In this document: piece by piece, positions 45,681-54,547 of the stretch
Numbering within the stretch: the first letter of the stretch is position 1
Layout of the letters: each line of letters starts with the position of its first letter
The notes under the pieces: model-generated
Databases searched by the model: none
The model's input: the letters and a program-made list of their open reading frames with translations, nothing else
Told to the model about the DNA's origin: nothing
Made by a program: the position numbers and the translations under genes
Source: JAGQOZ01 sp041399205
GTDB lineage: Bacteria > Planctomycetota > Planctomycetia > Pirellulales > Pirellulaceae
Length of the DNA: 64,000 nt
Assembly (NCBI GenBank): GCA_041399205.1
Contig: JAWKTK010000005.1
Span: forward strand, 62,001-126,000
Direction of reading: 5' to 3'

Positions 45681-47911
45681 CGGCCATTGCCTTCGTCTAA
45701 AGGGATGCACAATCGCACGAAACTCCACGTCTGGCACTCGTCACGAGCCACCGGTTGGCCGTCCAATTCCAACTGGCAAAGATCCTCCGCTTCCGCTCGT
45801 CCCACCAAGACTGCTCGATTCACCATCAACCAGTCGCTGCCGTCTAATTGCGTTTGATAATTATGCGTCAGTCCCGTGTAGGATTCTCCTTTGCCTGCTC
45901 GGAAAAACATCATCAGACGAGCAATCTTGGGGACATCCACATCTTGCCGATCCCACGGCTCGGTCACAAAGCTGCCGTTTTCGGTACGACGATCCGTCAA
46001 CAAGAACTGGAAGTCGCGCGGAGTGGTACCGTCCAACGACTTGACTTCGCCGGGCTGTAAACGTCCTAACGGATAAGCCCAGCGGTCGTGTAACAGTAAG
46101 CAATCCGCCAATCGGAACGACAGCGGGTTGGTCACCACTCCCGAAAGCTGACGATCACTGATGACGGTTAGCTGAAACCGCGCATCATCTTGGGGCCAAT
46201 CTAATTGATCTTGCGACCAACGCGTTACCAAACTTCGACTGGACCACGTAGGCGAAAACAGCGATTCCGGCTGAATTCGCAACGGATTTGCTTGCATCCG
46301 GTACGTATTGGGATCACCGGCCGTGTTCGCCTGAATCGAATTGGCCATTCCTCCAAAACCATCTCCTGGAAGACCTTGCCACGAAGTCGCTACGCTGGTC
46401 TTGTCCGGCACCAACCTGGACCACCGCGGCGTCACTTCGACTTGGCGAGCCTGGCCTTTGTCGCCGAAGTAGCTGGTCCAAATGGTTCCGCGTGCCATGC
46501 GCTGACTTAGATCCACGTCCAGCACTTGTAATTGATTCACGCGCACTCCCCTGCCCTTCGCATATGCAGCAAACCAAACTGCCGCCGCGCTGCACAGCAA
46601 GATCATTGCCGGAAACGTCAACCACGTCCATTCCGGGCGTTTGGTCCACCGTCGATGCAACCAAAAATCAAACGGACCAATCAGCAACAGGAAGATGACA
46701 ATCAACAATGCAATCAACGAAAACGGAACCAACATGACTCCGGTAAATTGATCCATGGCGGATCGCAATTGCCCGACCATGTCTGCATAGCCGACTCGCG
46801 CCAACTGGCTTTGCGAAACCGACACGTCGCCTACCGAACCATTTTCGCTGGCAAACGCTAATGACATCAACTTGGCAACCAATTCCGTTCGATCAGACCA
46901 ATTCGCAATAACGTCATCGTCCAAATCAAACGCCGTGAATACCACCGTCCCTAAACCGGCCGCGCCTTGTACGACAATCGGAATCTGGTTCGCCCCATAG
47001 CCTTCTCGCACTACCACACGACCATTCACTGCGGCCAATTTGGCGACGGTAAGTGGCTGACTGGCCGCCTGCACCAGCGAACTTTTGGCGCCGACAAATC
47101 CTTCCAACCCCACCGCTTCTCGCTGACGACTAGTCCCTTCAAACCTAGCAAGTTGAATCGAATCGAGCCCAAAATCGGCCGCCGTTTCCGCTTTTTGTCC
47201 ACAGGACCACAGGCATCGACCTCCCGTGCGAACGTAGTCCATCAATGCGTTTTGCCACGTTTGGCCAGCCGAAAATGCCAGCGAATTATTTCGAGTCGTC
47301 AGCACCACTAAGTCAACCGCTTCGTAAGCCAGGACATGCCCAGGCAATTGCTCGGCACGCGAGACAGACACAACCGACACCGGCCGGCTTTCACCGGTTC
47401 GCCGCATCGCGTCAGCTGCCTTTTGCAAATCCATTTGCATTCCCAGCGACAAGATCAGGCGACTGGTGGACGGCAAGGCCGACGGAATTTCTGAAGCGGC
47501 ACACGTTCGCGACCATTGACGACCGTCGCTGGCGATGAGCTGAATGCGAGGCCGACAGTCGATTCGGCCGAGTTTGACCAACGCTTCCAGTCGCGTCGGT
47601 TCGTTCGCCGGGATGAAGACGTCCGACACGAAGGTACAGTCATGGCCGCTACCATCCGGCACGGTCACCTGTAACGTGCCATCAATCGCTTCGCCCGCTG
47701 CCACTTGTAGCCACAGCGGAGTCCAATGGCCAACCTTGTATGTACCGCCAAAACCAATCTGGACATCGCCGATGCGATTTGTTTGATCGGCCCTCGTCGA
47801 GGGCACGGCACACACGAACCCAGCCACCACGACAATCGAAAGCAACGCCCGTAAATTGAAAAACACCATGGACTGCAACACCAACGCCAAGCAACTACGG
47901 TTTGCCTTCAT
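45677..47911 (-). CDS. Large membrane-anchored protein coupled to the ABC ATPase
   Basis: About 744 residues. The N-terminal helix (LRALLSIVVVAGFVCAVPS) is followed by about 420 extracytoplasmic residues with beta-rich and Rossmann-like pieces (SRLILSLGMQMDLQKAADAM, YEAVDLVVLTTRNNSLAFSA, YVRTGGRCLWSCGQ, GTVVFTAFDLDDD). Two helices follow at about 430-500 (LVPFSLIALLIVIFLLLIGP; LTFPAMILLCSAAAVWFAAY), then a second beta-rich part. The layout is like the DUF4350/Gldg-type proteins found next to ABC-2 ATPases. The start is ambiguous: ATG at 47911 overlaps the MazG stop by 17 bases, ATG at 47869 is the alternative. Confidence 0.75.
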   Translation of the reverse strand: MKANRSCLALVLQSMVFFNLRALLSIVVVAGFVCAVPSTRADQTNRIGDVQIGFGGTYKVGHWTPLWLQVAAGEAIDGTLQVTVPDGSGHDCTFVSDVFIPANEPTRLEALVKLGRIDCRPRIQLIASDGRQWSRTCAASEIPSALPSTSRLILSLGMQMDLQKAADAMRRTGESRPVSVVSVSRAEQLPGHVLAYEAVDLVVLTTRNNSLAFSAGQTWQNALMDYVRTGGRCLWSCGQKAETAADFGLDSIQLARFEGTSRQREAVGLEGFVGAKSSLVQAASQPLTVAKLAAVNGRVVVREGYGANQIPIVVQGAAGLGTVVFTAFDLDDDVIANWSDRTELVAKLMSLAFASENGSVGDVSVSQSQLARVGYADMVGQLRSAMDQFTGVMLVPFSLIALLIVIFLLLIGPFDFWLHRRWTKRPEWTWLTFPAMILLCSAAAVWFAAYAKGRGVRVNQLQVLDVDLSQRMARGTIWTSYFGDKGQARQVEVTPRWSRLVPDKTSVATSWQGLPGDGFGGMANSIQANTAGDPNTYRMQANPLRIQPESLFSPTWSSRSLVTRWSQDQLDWPQDDARFQLTVISDRQLSGVVTNPLSFRLADCLLLHDRWAYPLGRLQPGEVKSLDGTTPRDFQFLLTDRRTENGSFVTEPWDRQDVDVPKIARLMMFFRAGKGESYTGLTHNYQTQLDGSDWLMVNRAVLVGRAEAEDLCQLELDGQPVARDECQTWSFVRLCIPLDEGNGR
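46546..46557 (-). repeat. AGGGCAGGGGAG oligomer, copy 5
   Basis: Exact match on the minus strand, in sense orientation inside the large membrane protein gene (encodes KGRGV). Confidence 0.8.
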
Positions 47912-48215
47912 CTGGGCAGGAACAAACGAATTGGCCACATCCTGGACATCCCGAACCATATTTTTCAGCAATCGCTTCCGAAAGGTCCACGCCTGCTACG
48001 TTGGCGATGGTAGCCAGCCACGCCAAGACATCTGCGAATTCTTCACGACGATTTTCCTGCGAATCTTCTCGCAACGCTGCCGCCAATTCGCCCACTTCTT
48101 CCATCAGCCACATGAACGTGCCATCGATGCCGCGAGCGACATCTTTTTCGTAATACATCTCCTTAATGAGACGCTGAAAGTCGGATAAGGAAATCTCGCG
48201 AGGTGGATGTGCCAT
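47895..48215 (-). CDS. MazG-like nucleotide pyrophosphohydrolase
   Basis: 106 residues. The alpha-helical MazG signature is clear: LMEEVGELAAALRED followed by EEFADVLAWLATIANVAGVD, with the four acidic residues that bind magnesium. Such enzymes hydrolyse nucleoside triphosphates to monophosphate and pyrophosphate. The C-terminus has an added cysteine cluster (CPGCGQFVCSC), which may bind zinc. The gene overlaps the start of the next membrane-protein gene. Target nucleotide unknown. Confidence 0.85.
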   Translation of the reverse strand: MAHPPREISLSDFQRLIKEMYYEKDVARGIDGTFMWLMEEVGELAAALREDSQENRREEFADVLAWLATIANVAGVDLSEAIAEKYGSGCPGCGQFVCSCPDEGKP

Positions 48216-48376
48216 GGCGGAACCAGAGTTTCAGAACGGGAAATTTCTTGCCAAGCCAGATTGTACGCAAAATTGCCGTTCCAGTTCGAGTCCCTAAGCG
48301 TTGCCGGCCGAACTTCACGGAAGATTCCAAGTTGATACTAGCAAAGTACCGCTAACTCGGCTCTGATTGGCATGAA

Positions 48377-49306
48377 TTAGACAGCCCAATCCAGCCCAAC
48401 GTCTAGATTCACGGCCGAATGCGTGATCGCTCCGACACTGATCCGTTCGACGCCCGACTGAGCAATGGCAAGCACGGTAGATAGATTGACTCCGCCCGAC
48501 GCTTCTAACTGAACCTGCGGAGCCACTTCATTTCGAATCTGGACAGCTTGGCTCAACATGTCCGGAGCCATATTGTCCAGCAACACGATATCGGGCAAAG
48601 CCGGCAAGACTTGCCGCAATTGTGGCAACGTGTCGACCTCTACTTCAATGATCATCGCCGCCGCGCGTTCCTTGGGCAATGATTCGGCCACAAACGCCTT
48701 GGCCTGCTCCACGGCGTCACGTGCAGAGAACGAACGGTCGTGGGCAGCCTGACCAGCAAATGCCAAATGGTTGTCTTTGATCATGATAGCTTCGAACAGG
48801 CCTGTTCGATGATTCGTGACACCTCCGCAACCAGCGGCGTATTTCTCCAGGCGACGATATCCGGGCGTGGTTTTGCGCGTGTCGTAGATCTTCGCCTGGC
48901 TGGTTCGAATCGCATCTACAAATTGCCGACCCAGCGTAGCGATGCCCGAAAGTTTTCCAACCAAATTCAGAATCAACCGTTCGGTCACAAGCAGGTCTCG
49001 CGCGTGACCCGAAAGCGTTCCCAAGACCGAACCGGGATGTAGCGCATCGCCGTCCGACAATGCTGATTGGAATTCCAGCCGAACTTCCATTTCATCCAAG
49101 ACAATGGGGATGGCTGCTAATCCAGCAACGACGCCCGCCTGACGGCTGACCAACCGCGCTTGACCCTGTGCCGCGGACGGGACCAAGGCCATGGTGGTCC
49201 AGTCGTATTCCCGACCCAAGTCTTCTCGTACCGCCAGTTTCACCAACTGGCGGCAATCATCCGTCAGATCTTGGTCCCAGTCGATTTGGTGAAATTCTTT
49301 CTTCAT
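48377..49306 (-). CDS. nadC: Nicotinate-nucleotide pyrophosphorylase (carboxylating)
   Basis: Converts quinolinate and PRPP to nicotinate mononucleotide, CO2 and pyrophosphate in NAD synthesis. Matches: LVKLAVREDLGREYDWTTMA, LVTERLILNLVGKLSGIATL, YDTRKTTPGYRRLEKYAAGC, GGVTNHRTGLFEAIMIKDNH, IIEVEVDTLPQLRQVL, IVLLDNMAP, VQLEASGGVNLSTVLAIAQS, GVERISVGAITHSA. About 309 residues. ATG at 49306 lies 22 bases after the stop of the antiporter gene, so both are probably on one transcript. The longer frame to 49411 is not supported. No nadA or nadB is visible. Confidence 0.95.
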   Translation of the reverse strand: MKKEFHQIDWDQDLTDDCRQLVKLAVREDLGREYDWTTMALVPSAAQGQARLVSRQAGVVAGLAAIPIVLDEMEVRLEFQSALSDGDALHPGSVLGTLSGHARDLLVTERLILNLVGKLSGIATLGRQFVDAIRTSQAKIYDTRKTTPGYRRLEKYAAGCGGVTNHRTGLFEAIMIKDNHLAFAGQAAHDRSFSARDAVEQAKAFVAESLPKERAAAMIIEVEVDTLPQLRQVLPALPDIVLLDNMAPDMLSQAVQIRNEVAPQVQLEASGGVNLSTVLAIAQSGVERISVGAITHSAVNLDVGLDWAV

Positions 49307-49328
49307 CGAACGACCGGGATCAATGCTT

Positions 49329-50918
49329 TTAACCTGTCGACCAAAGAAATAGGTAGGCAACCAATGCAAACACGGGCAGCAACACACCCGCACTGTAGAA
49401 CATGTAACCAAAGAAGCTGGGCATCTTCACGCCCATTTCTTCCGAAATCGCTCGTACCATAAAGTTCGGGCCGTTGCCAATATACGTCATGGCCCCCATA
49501 AACACAGCCCCCAAGCTGATTCCGATCAGCATGTTCTGTTCGGCTCCGGCATTCGCAACCGCCGCCGCAAACGACTCGCCAGCAAAACTGGCCTCGGCCG
49601 TCTTGTAGAAGACCAAATAAGTCGGAGCGTTGTCCAAGAACGACGACAAGAAGCCGGTTGCCCAAAACGCTTTATTAGGCGAATTGATTCCGAGTTCAGG
49701 CCCCTTTTCGTTCAGAATGGCCAGCGCCGGTTGCATGCAGATAAAAATCCCAATGAACAGCGCGGCAACTTCGATAATGGCGTGGTAATTGAACCGATTC
49801 GCATGACGAACCAAGTTCGAACCAAACGCCAGCGAAGCAGCCACCAACAACAATTGCAGGACTTCTCGCAAATACTTTGGAGGATTTCCCATTCCGAAGA
49901 AAGACTTATTTGGGTCCAACAAGGCCACGCACAAGATGACGCCCAACAGTAAGAATAGATTGGGAACCAAGCCAGTGATCTGCAGAGGACGAGTTTCCGT
50001 TTCGTCTCGCTGGATGTCTTTGACGGTTTCACGAGGATACGCAATAAAACGATCCCAGCAATAATAAATACCAATTAAGGCGGCATTGGTCAGAACCCAA
50101 GGAAGCCACAAGTTCCACATGGTCCACAAGAAACTGACTCCTTGCAAATAGCCCAGGAACAAAGGCGGGTCGCCGATCGGCAGCAGACATCCACCGCAGT
50201 TGCAATCCACAAAAATAAAGAACACAACCGTGTGCTGGACATACTTACGTTCGTTGTTCGTTTCAATCAGCGGACGAATCAACAGCATGGCCGCGCCCGT
50301 TGTGCCAACAAAGCTGGCCAACACGCCGCCCACCAGCAAGAATACGCAGTTGGTAGACGGATGAGCAGCCAAGTCTCCCTGAATTCGAATACCACCGGAA
50401 ATCGTGTACAGACTGAACAGCAAGACAATAAACGGGACATATTCGCCCAAAATTGCATGATCCAACGTGTGCGTAACGCCGCTCTGCCCTTCGGTCGCAA
50501 AATAATACAACAACGTCACCACCGCCAAACCGGCGGCCACGTAGAAGCGATGCAAATTGCTTTCCCACCAGTGTTCCGTTGCTCGCAATAGCGGAAACAC
50601 GGCAATTGCGCCCAGCAAAAGGACAAACGGAGTCACCGCCAGCGGATGTGGAATGTCATGCCCGCCACCATGAGCGGCATCGTTGCCGTGCGCTGCGTGA
50701 CCGGTGGAATCGAGCGAAACTTCATGCGTATCAGCGTCGCCATGATCGTCTCCGTGGTGTTCAGCATGTTCGCCGTGCGAATCAGCCGACGCCACTTCGG
50801 TGGACGGTCCCGGTATTCTTCCGGTAAACAGCAGACCAAAGTAAACTAGGGCCAAAACAACAATGGCCGAGATCACCGGCGTATTTGATTTCGGTTCGGA
50901 ATCGTGATTATGCGACAT
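49329..50918 (-). CDS. NhaD-type sodium:proton antiporter with a His-rich loop
   Basis: 529 residues with about a dozen membrane segments. The NhaD/ArsB marks are CNCGGCLLPIGDPPLFLGY and GFLSSFLDNAPTYLVFYKTA, the two ion-binding re-entrant regions. Between the first helix (VISAIVVLALVYFGLLFTGR) and the next lies a loop of about 50 residues with 15 or so histidines and many Asp/Glu (HGEHAEHHGDDHGDADTHE). This suggests binding of divalent metals, possibly as a store or sensor. Family role: exchange of cytoplasmic Na+ for H+. It is followed at 22 bases by nadC. The ribosome site before the ATG is weak. Confidence 0.85.
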   Translation of the reverse strand: MSHNHDSEPKSNTPVISAIVVLALVYFGLLFTGRIPGPSTEVASADSHGEHAEHHGDDHGDADTHEVSLDSTGHAAHGNDAAHGGGHDIPHPLAVTPFVLLLGAIAVFPLLRATEHWWESNLHRFYVAAGLAVVTLLYYFATEGQSGVTHTLDHAILGEYVPFIVLLFSLYTISGGIRIQGDLAAHPSTNCVFLLVGGVLASFVGTTGAAMLLIRPLIETNNERKYVQHTVVFFIFVDCNCGGCLLPIGDPPLFLGYLQGVSFLWTMWNLWLPWVLTNAALIGIYYCWDRFIAYPRETVKDIQRDETETRPLQITGLVPNLFLLLGVILCVALLDPNKSFFGMGNPPKYLREVLQLLLVAASLAFGSNLVRHANRFNYHAIIEVAALFIGIFICMQPALAILNEKGPELGINSPNKAFWATGFLSSFLDNAPTYLVFYKTAEASFAGESFAAAVANAGAEQNMLIGISLGAVFMGAMTYIGNGPNFMVRAISEEMGVKMPSFFGYMFYSAGVLLPVFALVAYLFLWSTG

Positions 50919-51137
50919 ATTAAATCTTGGTTCGTTGGAGCCATAGTGATAAAAAACGACGGAAAACGGTCACAAGAACCCAATCCATGCCAAAAAATAA
51001 GTCGTTGGCGCTCAAGCTTCCGGTGTTTTTCACTGATTCTCGGGTTTCCGTCCGGTCGCGCCGGTTTCCATACCGCGTGAACGTTATCCTAATCAATTTA
51101 ATCCTAAAACGCTGCAGCCTCCGGAATTGGTTCAATC

Positions 51138-51347
51138 ATGCGAAGACCACTTTTGCGCACAAATCAACGAGCGGGCTGGCTGCTGGCAGCGCCATGGATC
51201 ATGGGGCTAGCGGCGACCTTGATTCTGCTGACTGTGTTTCTTCAGACAAGTCCCATTAATGTGATTTTGGCGGTATTGTCTGTATTCTTTCTATTCCAAG
51301 TGGTTTGCCAAGTCAGGAAAATCTACATTGCCAGGCTAAGCTACTAG
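51138..51347 (+). CDS. Small two-helix membrane protein
   Basis: 69 residues with two hydrophobic helices (AAPWIMGLAATLILLTVFLQ; VILAVLSVFFLFQVVCQVRK) and a basic N-terminus (RRPLLRTNQRAG). No family recognised. It starts after the divergent gap of the antiporter and lies 51 bases before the next gene; they may be cotranscribed. No strong ribosome site. Moderately supported by its hydrophobic pattern. Confidence 0.5.
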   Translation: MRRPLLRTNQRAGWLLAAPWIMGLAATLILLTVFLQTSPINVILAVLSVFFLFQVVCQVRKIYIARLSY

Positions 51348-51398
51348 AGCGGCAACCTCTGGGTTGCCCTGTCCAAAAGTGCTCCGATCGCTGTCCCC

Positions 51399-51686
51399 AT
51401 GGACGTAGTGGAATGTGTTTTCTTGGGCCAAGGCCCTGGACAAATTGTTGGCCTGGACGGTGGACCAACGGAAGCATCTACGCTGATTGTTCGCATCGCG
51501 GAATCCGCTACCGAATTTCACAAACGCGAAATCGACCACCAATTGGGCCATTGGTGCGATGGCTACATTACCGTTAACGGCACGTGGTCGGAACCGATTA
51601 CGGCAGAAGTTGCAGGCCGCCTAAACAAGACGATTGTGGCAATCAAGAAGGAACTTCGCCAAGCAGCGCAGGAATCCTCCGCGTGA
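51399..51686 (+). CDS. Small protein coupled to mfnB
   Basis: 95 residues. Mixed alpha/beta pattern: VVECVFLGQGPGQIVGLDGG, STLIVRIAESATEFHKREID, WCDGYITVNGTWSEP, VAGRLNKTIVAIKKELRQAA. No family recognised. Its stop overlaps the start of mfnB (GTGA at 51683-51686), so translation is coupled and a shared function in the methanofuran branch is a reasonable inference. The start ATG at 51399 has no good ribosome site. Confidence 0.6.
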   Translation: MDVVECVFLGQGPGQIVGLDGGPTEASTLIVRIAESATEFHKREIDHQLGHWCDGYITVNGTWSEPITAEVAGRLNKTIVAIKKELRQAAQESSA

Positions 51687-52372
51687 CTCAATTACTCGTT
51701 AGCGTTCGCAATGCCCATGAAGCTCGCACCGCCGTTGAAGGTGGTGCCCACATCATTGACGCCAAAGAGCCGAACCACGGTGCGCTGGGCGCCGTACCAC
51801 CAGCACAACTCGCTGACATCGCCGCCGTCTTAGTGCAGCATTCATTGCCGCTGAGTGTTGCGTTGGGCGAATTGGCAGACAAGCCAACCATTCCCGCCGG
51901 TACACTGCGTTTTGCCAAGGTAGGCCTGGCCGGCTGTAGCCACATTCCCGACTGGCAATCTCAATTGGCCGGCGTCTGGATTCAACTTGCTGGCAGTTCC
52001 GAACCGGTAGCGGTCATCTATGCCGATCACGAAGCGGCCGCTGCGCCGTCGCCTAACACGATTATTGAATTCGCCGCGAATCACGATCGCTGTCAGACCG
52101 TGTTGATTGACACATTCGACAAGCGAACCGGAAACATTTTTCATCATCTTTCTTCGAATCAATTGAATTCACTAGCCAATCGAATTCATTCGCATCAGAT
52201 GCAATTGGCCGTGGCCGGATCGCTGGATGCATGCACAATACCAACAGCAATGAATTGTCAAGCGGACATCATTGCGGTTCGCGGCGCAGCGTGCGAATCA
52301 GCACGTGCAAGTAACATATGCAAGAGACGTGTTCAAGCGTTAGTCCAGCTAGTCTGCAAAACTTCTGCGTAG
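51683..52372 (+). CDS. mfnB: (5-formylfuran-3-yl)methyl phosphate synthase
   Basis: Forms the furan ring precursor of methanofuran from two glyceraldehyde 3-phosphates. About 229 residues from the GTG at 51683. Key parts: QLLVSVRNAHEARTAVEGGA, the Schiff-base lysine in IIDAKEPNHGALGA, SLPLSVALGELADKPTIPAG, RFAKVGLAGCSH, TVLIDTFDKRTGNIFHHLS, LAVAGSLDA and DIIAVRGAACESARASNI. These fit the DUF556/MfnB family. Planctomycetes use methanofuran and tetrahydromethanopterin for formaldehyde oxidation. The frame to 51584 is not needed. Coupled to the small upstream gene. Confidence 0.85.
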   Translation: MTQLLVSVRNAHEARTAVEGGAHIIDAKEPNHGALGAVPPAQLADIAAVLVQHSLPLSVALGELADKPTIPAGTLRFAKVGLAGCSHIPDWQSQLAGVWIQLAGSSEPVAVIYADHEAAAAPSPNTIIEFAANHDRCQTVLIDTFDKRTGNIFHHLSSNQLNSLANRIHSHQMQLAVAGSLDACTIPTAMNCQADIIAVRGAACESARASNICKRRVQALVQLVCKTSA

Positions 52373-52530
52373 AACAAAATCAGTATCAATAAAAACGTTG
52401 ACAACCCTTCGGCAAACTCTACATTGGGAAAGAGTTTTGCGAACGGAATCGAACTTGTCGCAATGCATCACGGAAGACCACCTCGTGTTTTGGCGACCTG
52501 ATTTGTTTGCAGCTTGATAGGAGCTTAGTT

Positions 52531-52737
52531 GTGGCAAAGTCCGTCCTCGATGCAATCCAAGATGGTGAATGGGACTACGAACCCGAATTTCAAAAAAACA
52601 AAGATTTTGACGCCACTCGCGCCGTTCCCGGCAGCGATGAAAAACTAAAAATCCTGGCCGACCGAATTCGACGCGGCCTACCGCTCTGGCATCCGGATGA
52701 TCGGCATATCTATGACGAACAACCTCCAGCGGCCTAG
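52531..52737 (+). CDS. Small conserved-type hypothetical protein
   Basis: 68 residues from a GTG at 52531, preceded by AGGAG at a spacing of 7. The sequence AKSVLDAIQDGEWDYEPEFQ, DEKLKILADRIRRGLPLWHP is rich in Trp, Asp and Arg and ends DDRHIYDEQPPAA. The function is unknown. It lies 158 bases after mfnB with its own ribosome site, so it may be separate. Confidence 0.65.
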   Translation: MAKSVLDAIQDGEWDYEPEFQKNKDFDATRAVPGSDEKLKILADRIRRGLPLWHPDDRHIYDEQPPAA

Positions 52738-52870
52738 GCCATTTTCACATTCGCCCTAGCTGATTCGCACCGATAGGCGTGGTGCCGCCGTTCTAGATTT
52801 CATAAGCTACGGTTTCCTTAGTTGAAACCGTCGTTGAACGGCCTCACTTCGAATCACGTGGAGAAACAAT

Positions 52871-53173
52871 ATGCCAGGATTTTCAACGGAAGTTCCTCAT
52901 GGACTGGGCCAAGATGGCGCCAAGCAGCGCCTGGAATCATTTTTGGAAAAAGTCCAAGAGAAATACAAAGACCAGATTTCCGAAATATCCGGAAACTGGG
53001 AAGGCCACACGCTTAACTACGTGTTGACCACGTTTGGCATCAAAATAGACGGCAAGCTGGATGTGCAAGAAGACAAAATTTGCATGTCGGGTAATCTCCC
53101 CTTTGCCGCTATGATGTTCAAAGGCAAGATTGAAAGTCAGATCAAAGCCGCGTTGGAAAGAACTTTGGCTTAG
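52871..53173 (+). CDS. Polyhydroxyalkanoic acid system family protein
   Basis: 100 residues. The pattern STEVPHGLGQDGAKQRLESF, then LTTFGIKIDGKLDVQEDKIC, LPFAAMMFKGKIESQIKAAL fits the PHA_gran_rgn family of small proteins found near polyester synthesis genes. Its molecular role is not well known; it may bind granules. No phaC or phaB is visible here. A short hairpin without T-run lies upstream at 52809-52831. Start ATG 52871 with GTGGAGA upstream. Confidence 0.8.
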   Translation: MPGFSTEVPHGLGQDGAKQRLESFLEKVQEKYKDQISEISGNWEGHTLNYVLTTFGIKIDGKLDVQEDKICMSGNLPFAAMMFKGKIESQIKAALERTLA

Positions 53174-53201
53174 TTTTCTATCGCGTTTATCAATCAAACC
53201 T

Positions 53202-54323
53202 TCACTTCGATTCGATGGTCAGACGTTTTTCGTGCCAGCGATACGCGACTGGCACGTCTTGAATTGCTGCGTCCAGCAGTTCCTGTAGCGTTGCGTTTTG
53301 AACGGATAGCGTAATTCTCCGCTGCCGAATCTCCTGTGAAATCCCAGCGTCTATGGTTAGCTCGACGCTCAACTGTTTTGCCAACGCTTGTAGAACCGGT
53401 TCGAACGGTTGGTCTTTCACGGTCAAGGTAAACCGTTTGCGACTAAAATCAATATCGTCGTCGCCCTGCCGAATCGGCGCATCCTTATCTTCCAGCAGCG
53501 ATCGCACCTGCAAGTGTGTTTCCCAGTCCGCCGTCACAAGTAACTCTCGACTCCCAACTTTCACATTGGCCTTAGCCAATTGCTGCTTCACTTCCAACCA
53601 CTTTGGATGCTGGCGAATCGAAGCCGCGTAGCTTTGTTCAATCACGGCGTCCTGCTCCATCGGCACGATTCGAAATCCGTCGGGTCGTGGTTCGAACGAA
53701 AGATCAAAGCCTGCCAATACGATTGTCAGCCGCTCGCAAAACGTCACGTCGCCCGCATGATATTCAGCCCAGACATCATGAGGAATTTGCTCCAGTCCGG
53801 TGGCTTGCAACCCCGCGTCTTGCGACCAGCGAGCGACAATGTCTCGAGGCCGACTCAGCCGCTCCCACGTCATCGGCTTCAGTTCCAACCAGCGACCGAT
53901 ATCTTCTGCTGAAAATGTTTTGATCTGACGCAAACGCAACTGGTAGGTGGTGGCCAATGAGGTCGCTTGATCCTTTGGCCGCAAATAGATCGATCGTCCT
54001 AACAGCGCCACCTCCCCATCCGCTGACGAAGCCACTTTGGTTAACAACCGTTGCAACGTTTGATTAACAATTTGCAGCGTCATGGGCGTCTCAGGATCAA
54101 TTCGGCGATCCAAAAAAACCGGAACTGCATGAACATCAGTCAGACGCTGTAATCCTGTTCGGATCGGCGTATTCGACCAAGTAACACTGACAATGGGGCC
54201 TTGTTGTGCCACAATCTCGGCCGCCCACCACGCCAACCAGATACCCACCACAATGTGACTGACAGCCTGAGATGCCTTGGTTCGTTCCGAAGCATTATCA
54301 TTTGGTCGTGTCAAAGTCAGCAT
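53202..54323 (-). CDS. STN-domain-like secreted protein
   Basis: 373 residues; a hydrophobic N-terminal segment (VVGIWLAWWAAEIVAQ) acts as a signal or anchor. Two STN-like units (secretin and TonB short N-terminal domain): VSVTWSNTPIRTGLQRLTDV with VPVFLDRRIDPETPMTLQIV and QTLQRLLTKVASSA, and at the end FTLTVKDQPFEPVLQALAKQ, LTIDAGISQEIRQRRITLSV and QNATLQELLDAAIQD. The middle has TAMINO-rich helical parts without named motif. No secretin pore is attached, so the protein may interact with a secretin or TonB-type system elsewhere. It diverges from the TPR gene at 54548. Confidence 0.75.
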   Translation of the reverse strand: MLTLTRPNDNASERTKASQAVSHIVVGIWLAWWAAEIVAQQGPIVSVTWSNTPIRTGLQRLTDVHAVPVFLDRRIDPETPMTLQIVNQTLQRLLTKVASSADGEVALLGRSIYLRPKDQATSLATTYQLRLRQIKTFSAEDIGRWLELKPMTWERLSRPRDIVARWSQDAGLQATGLEQIPHDVWAEYHAGDVTFCERLTIVLAGFDLSFEPRPDGFRIVPMEQDAVIEQSYAASIRQHPKWLEVKQQLAKANVKVGSRELLVTADWETHLQVRSLLEDKDAPIRQGDDDIDFSRKRFTLTVKDQPFEPVLQALAKQLSVELTIDAGISQEIRQRRITLSVQNATLQELLDAAIQDVPVAYRWHEKRLTIESK

Positions 54324-54547
54324 TGTCGCTAAACCTTCTGTAGCTTGCCAACGAATTGTGAGACTCGATTGCGCACGGTCGTTGTTCGGAATTCCGCATG
54401 CAATTAGACTGAGTTGTTTGAACTGAAGAATCTATACGTCTGGCAGCAGGCCTTGAGGCTCGAGTCATAACCTGTTTATGACCAGCATCAAAGTTCGCAT
54501 GCGTAGGGCGTAAAGATCCCTATGGCTGACTCCATTGAGGTTAAAAA

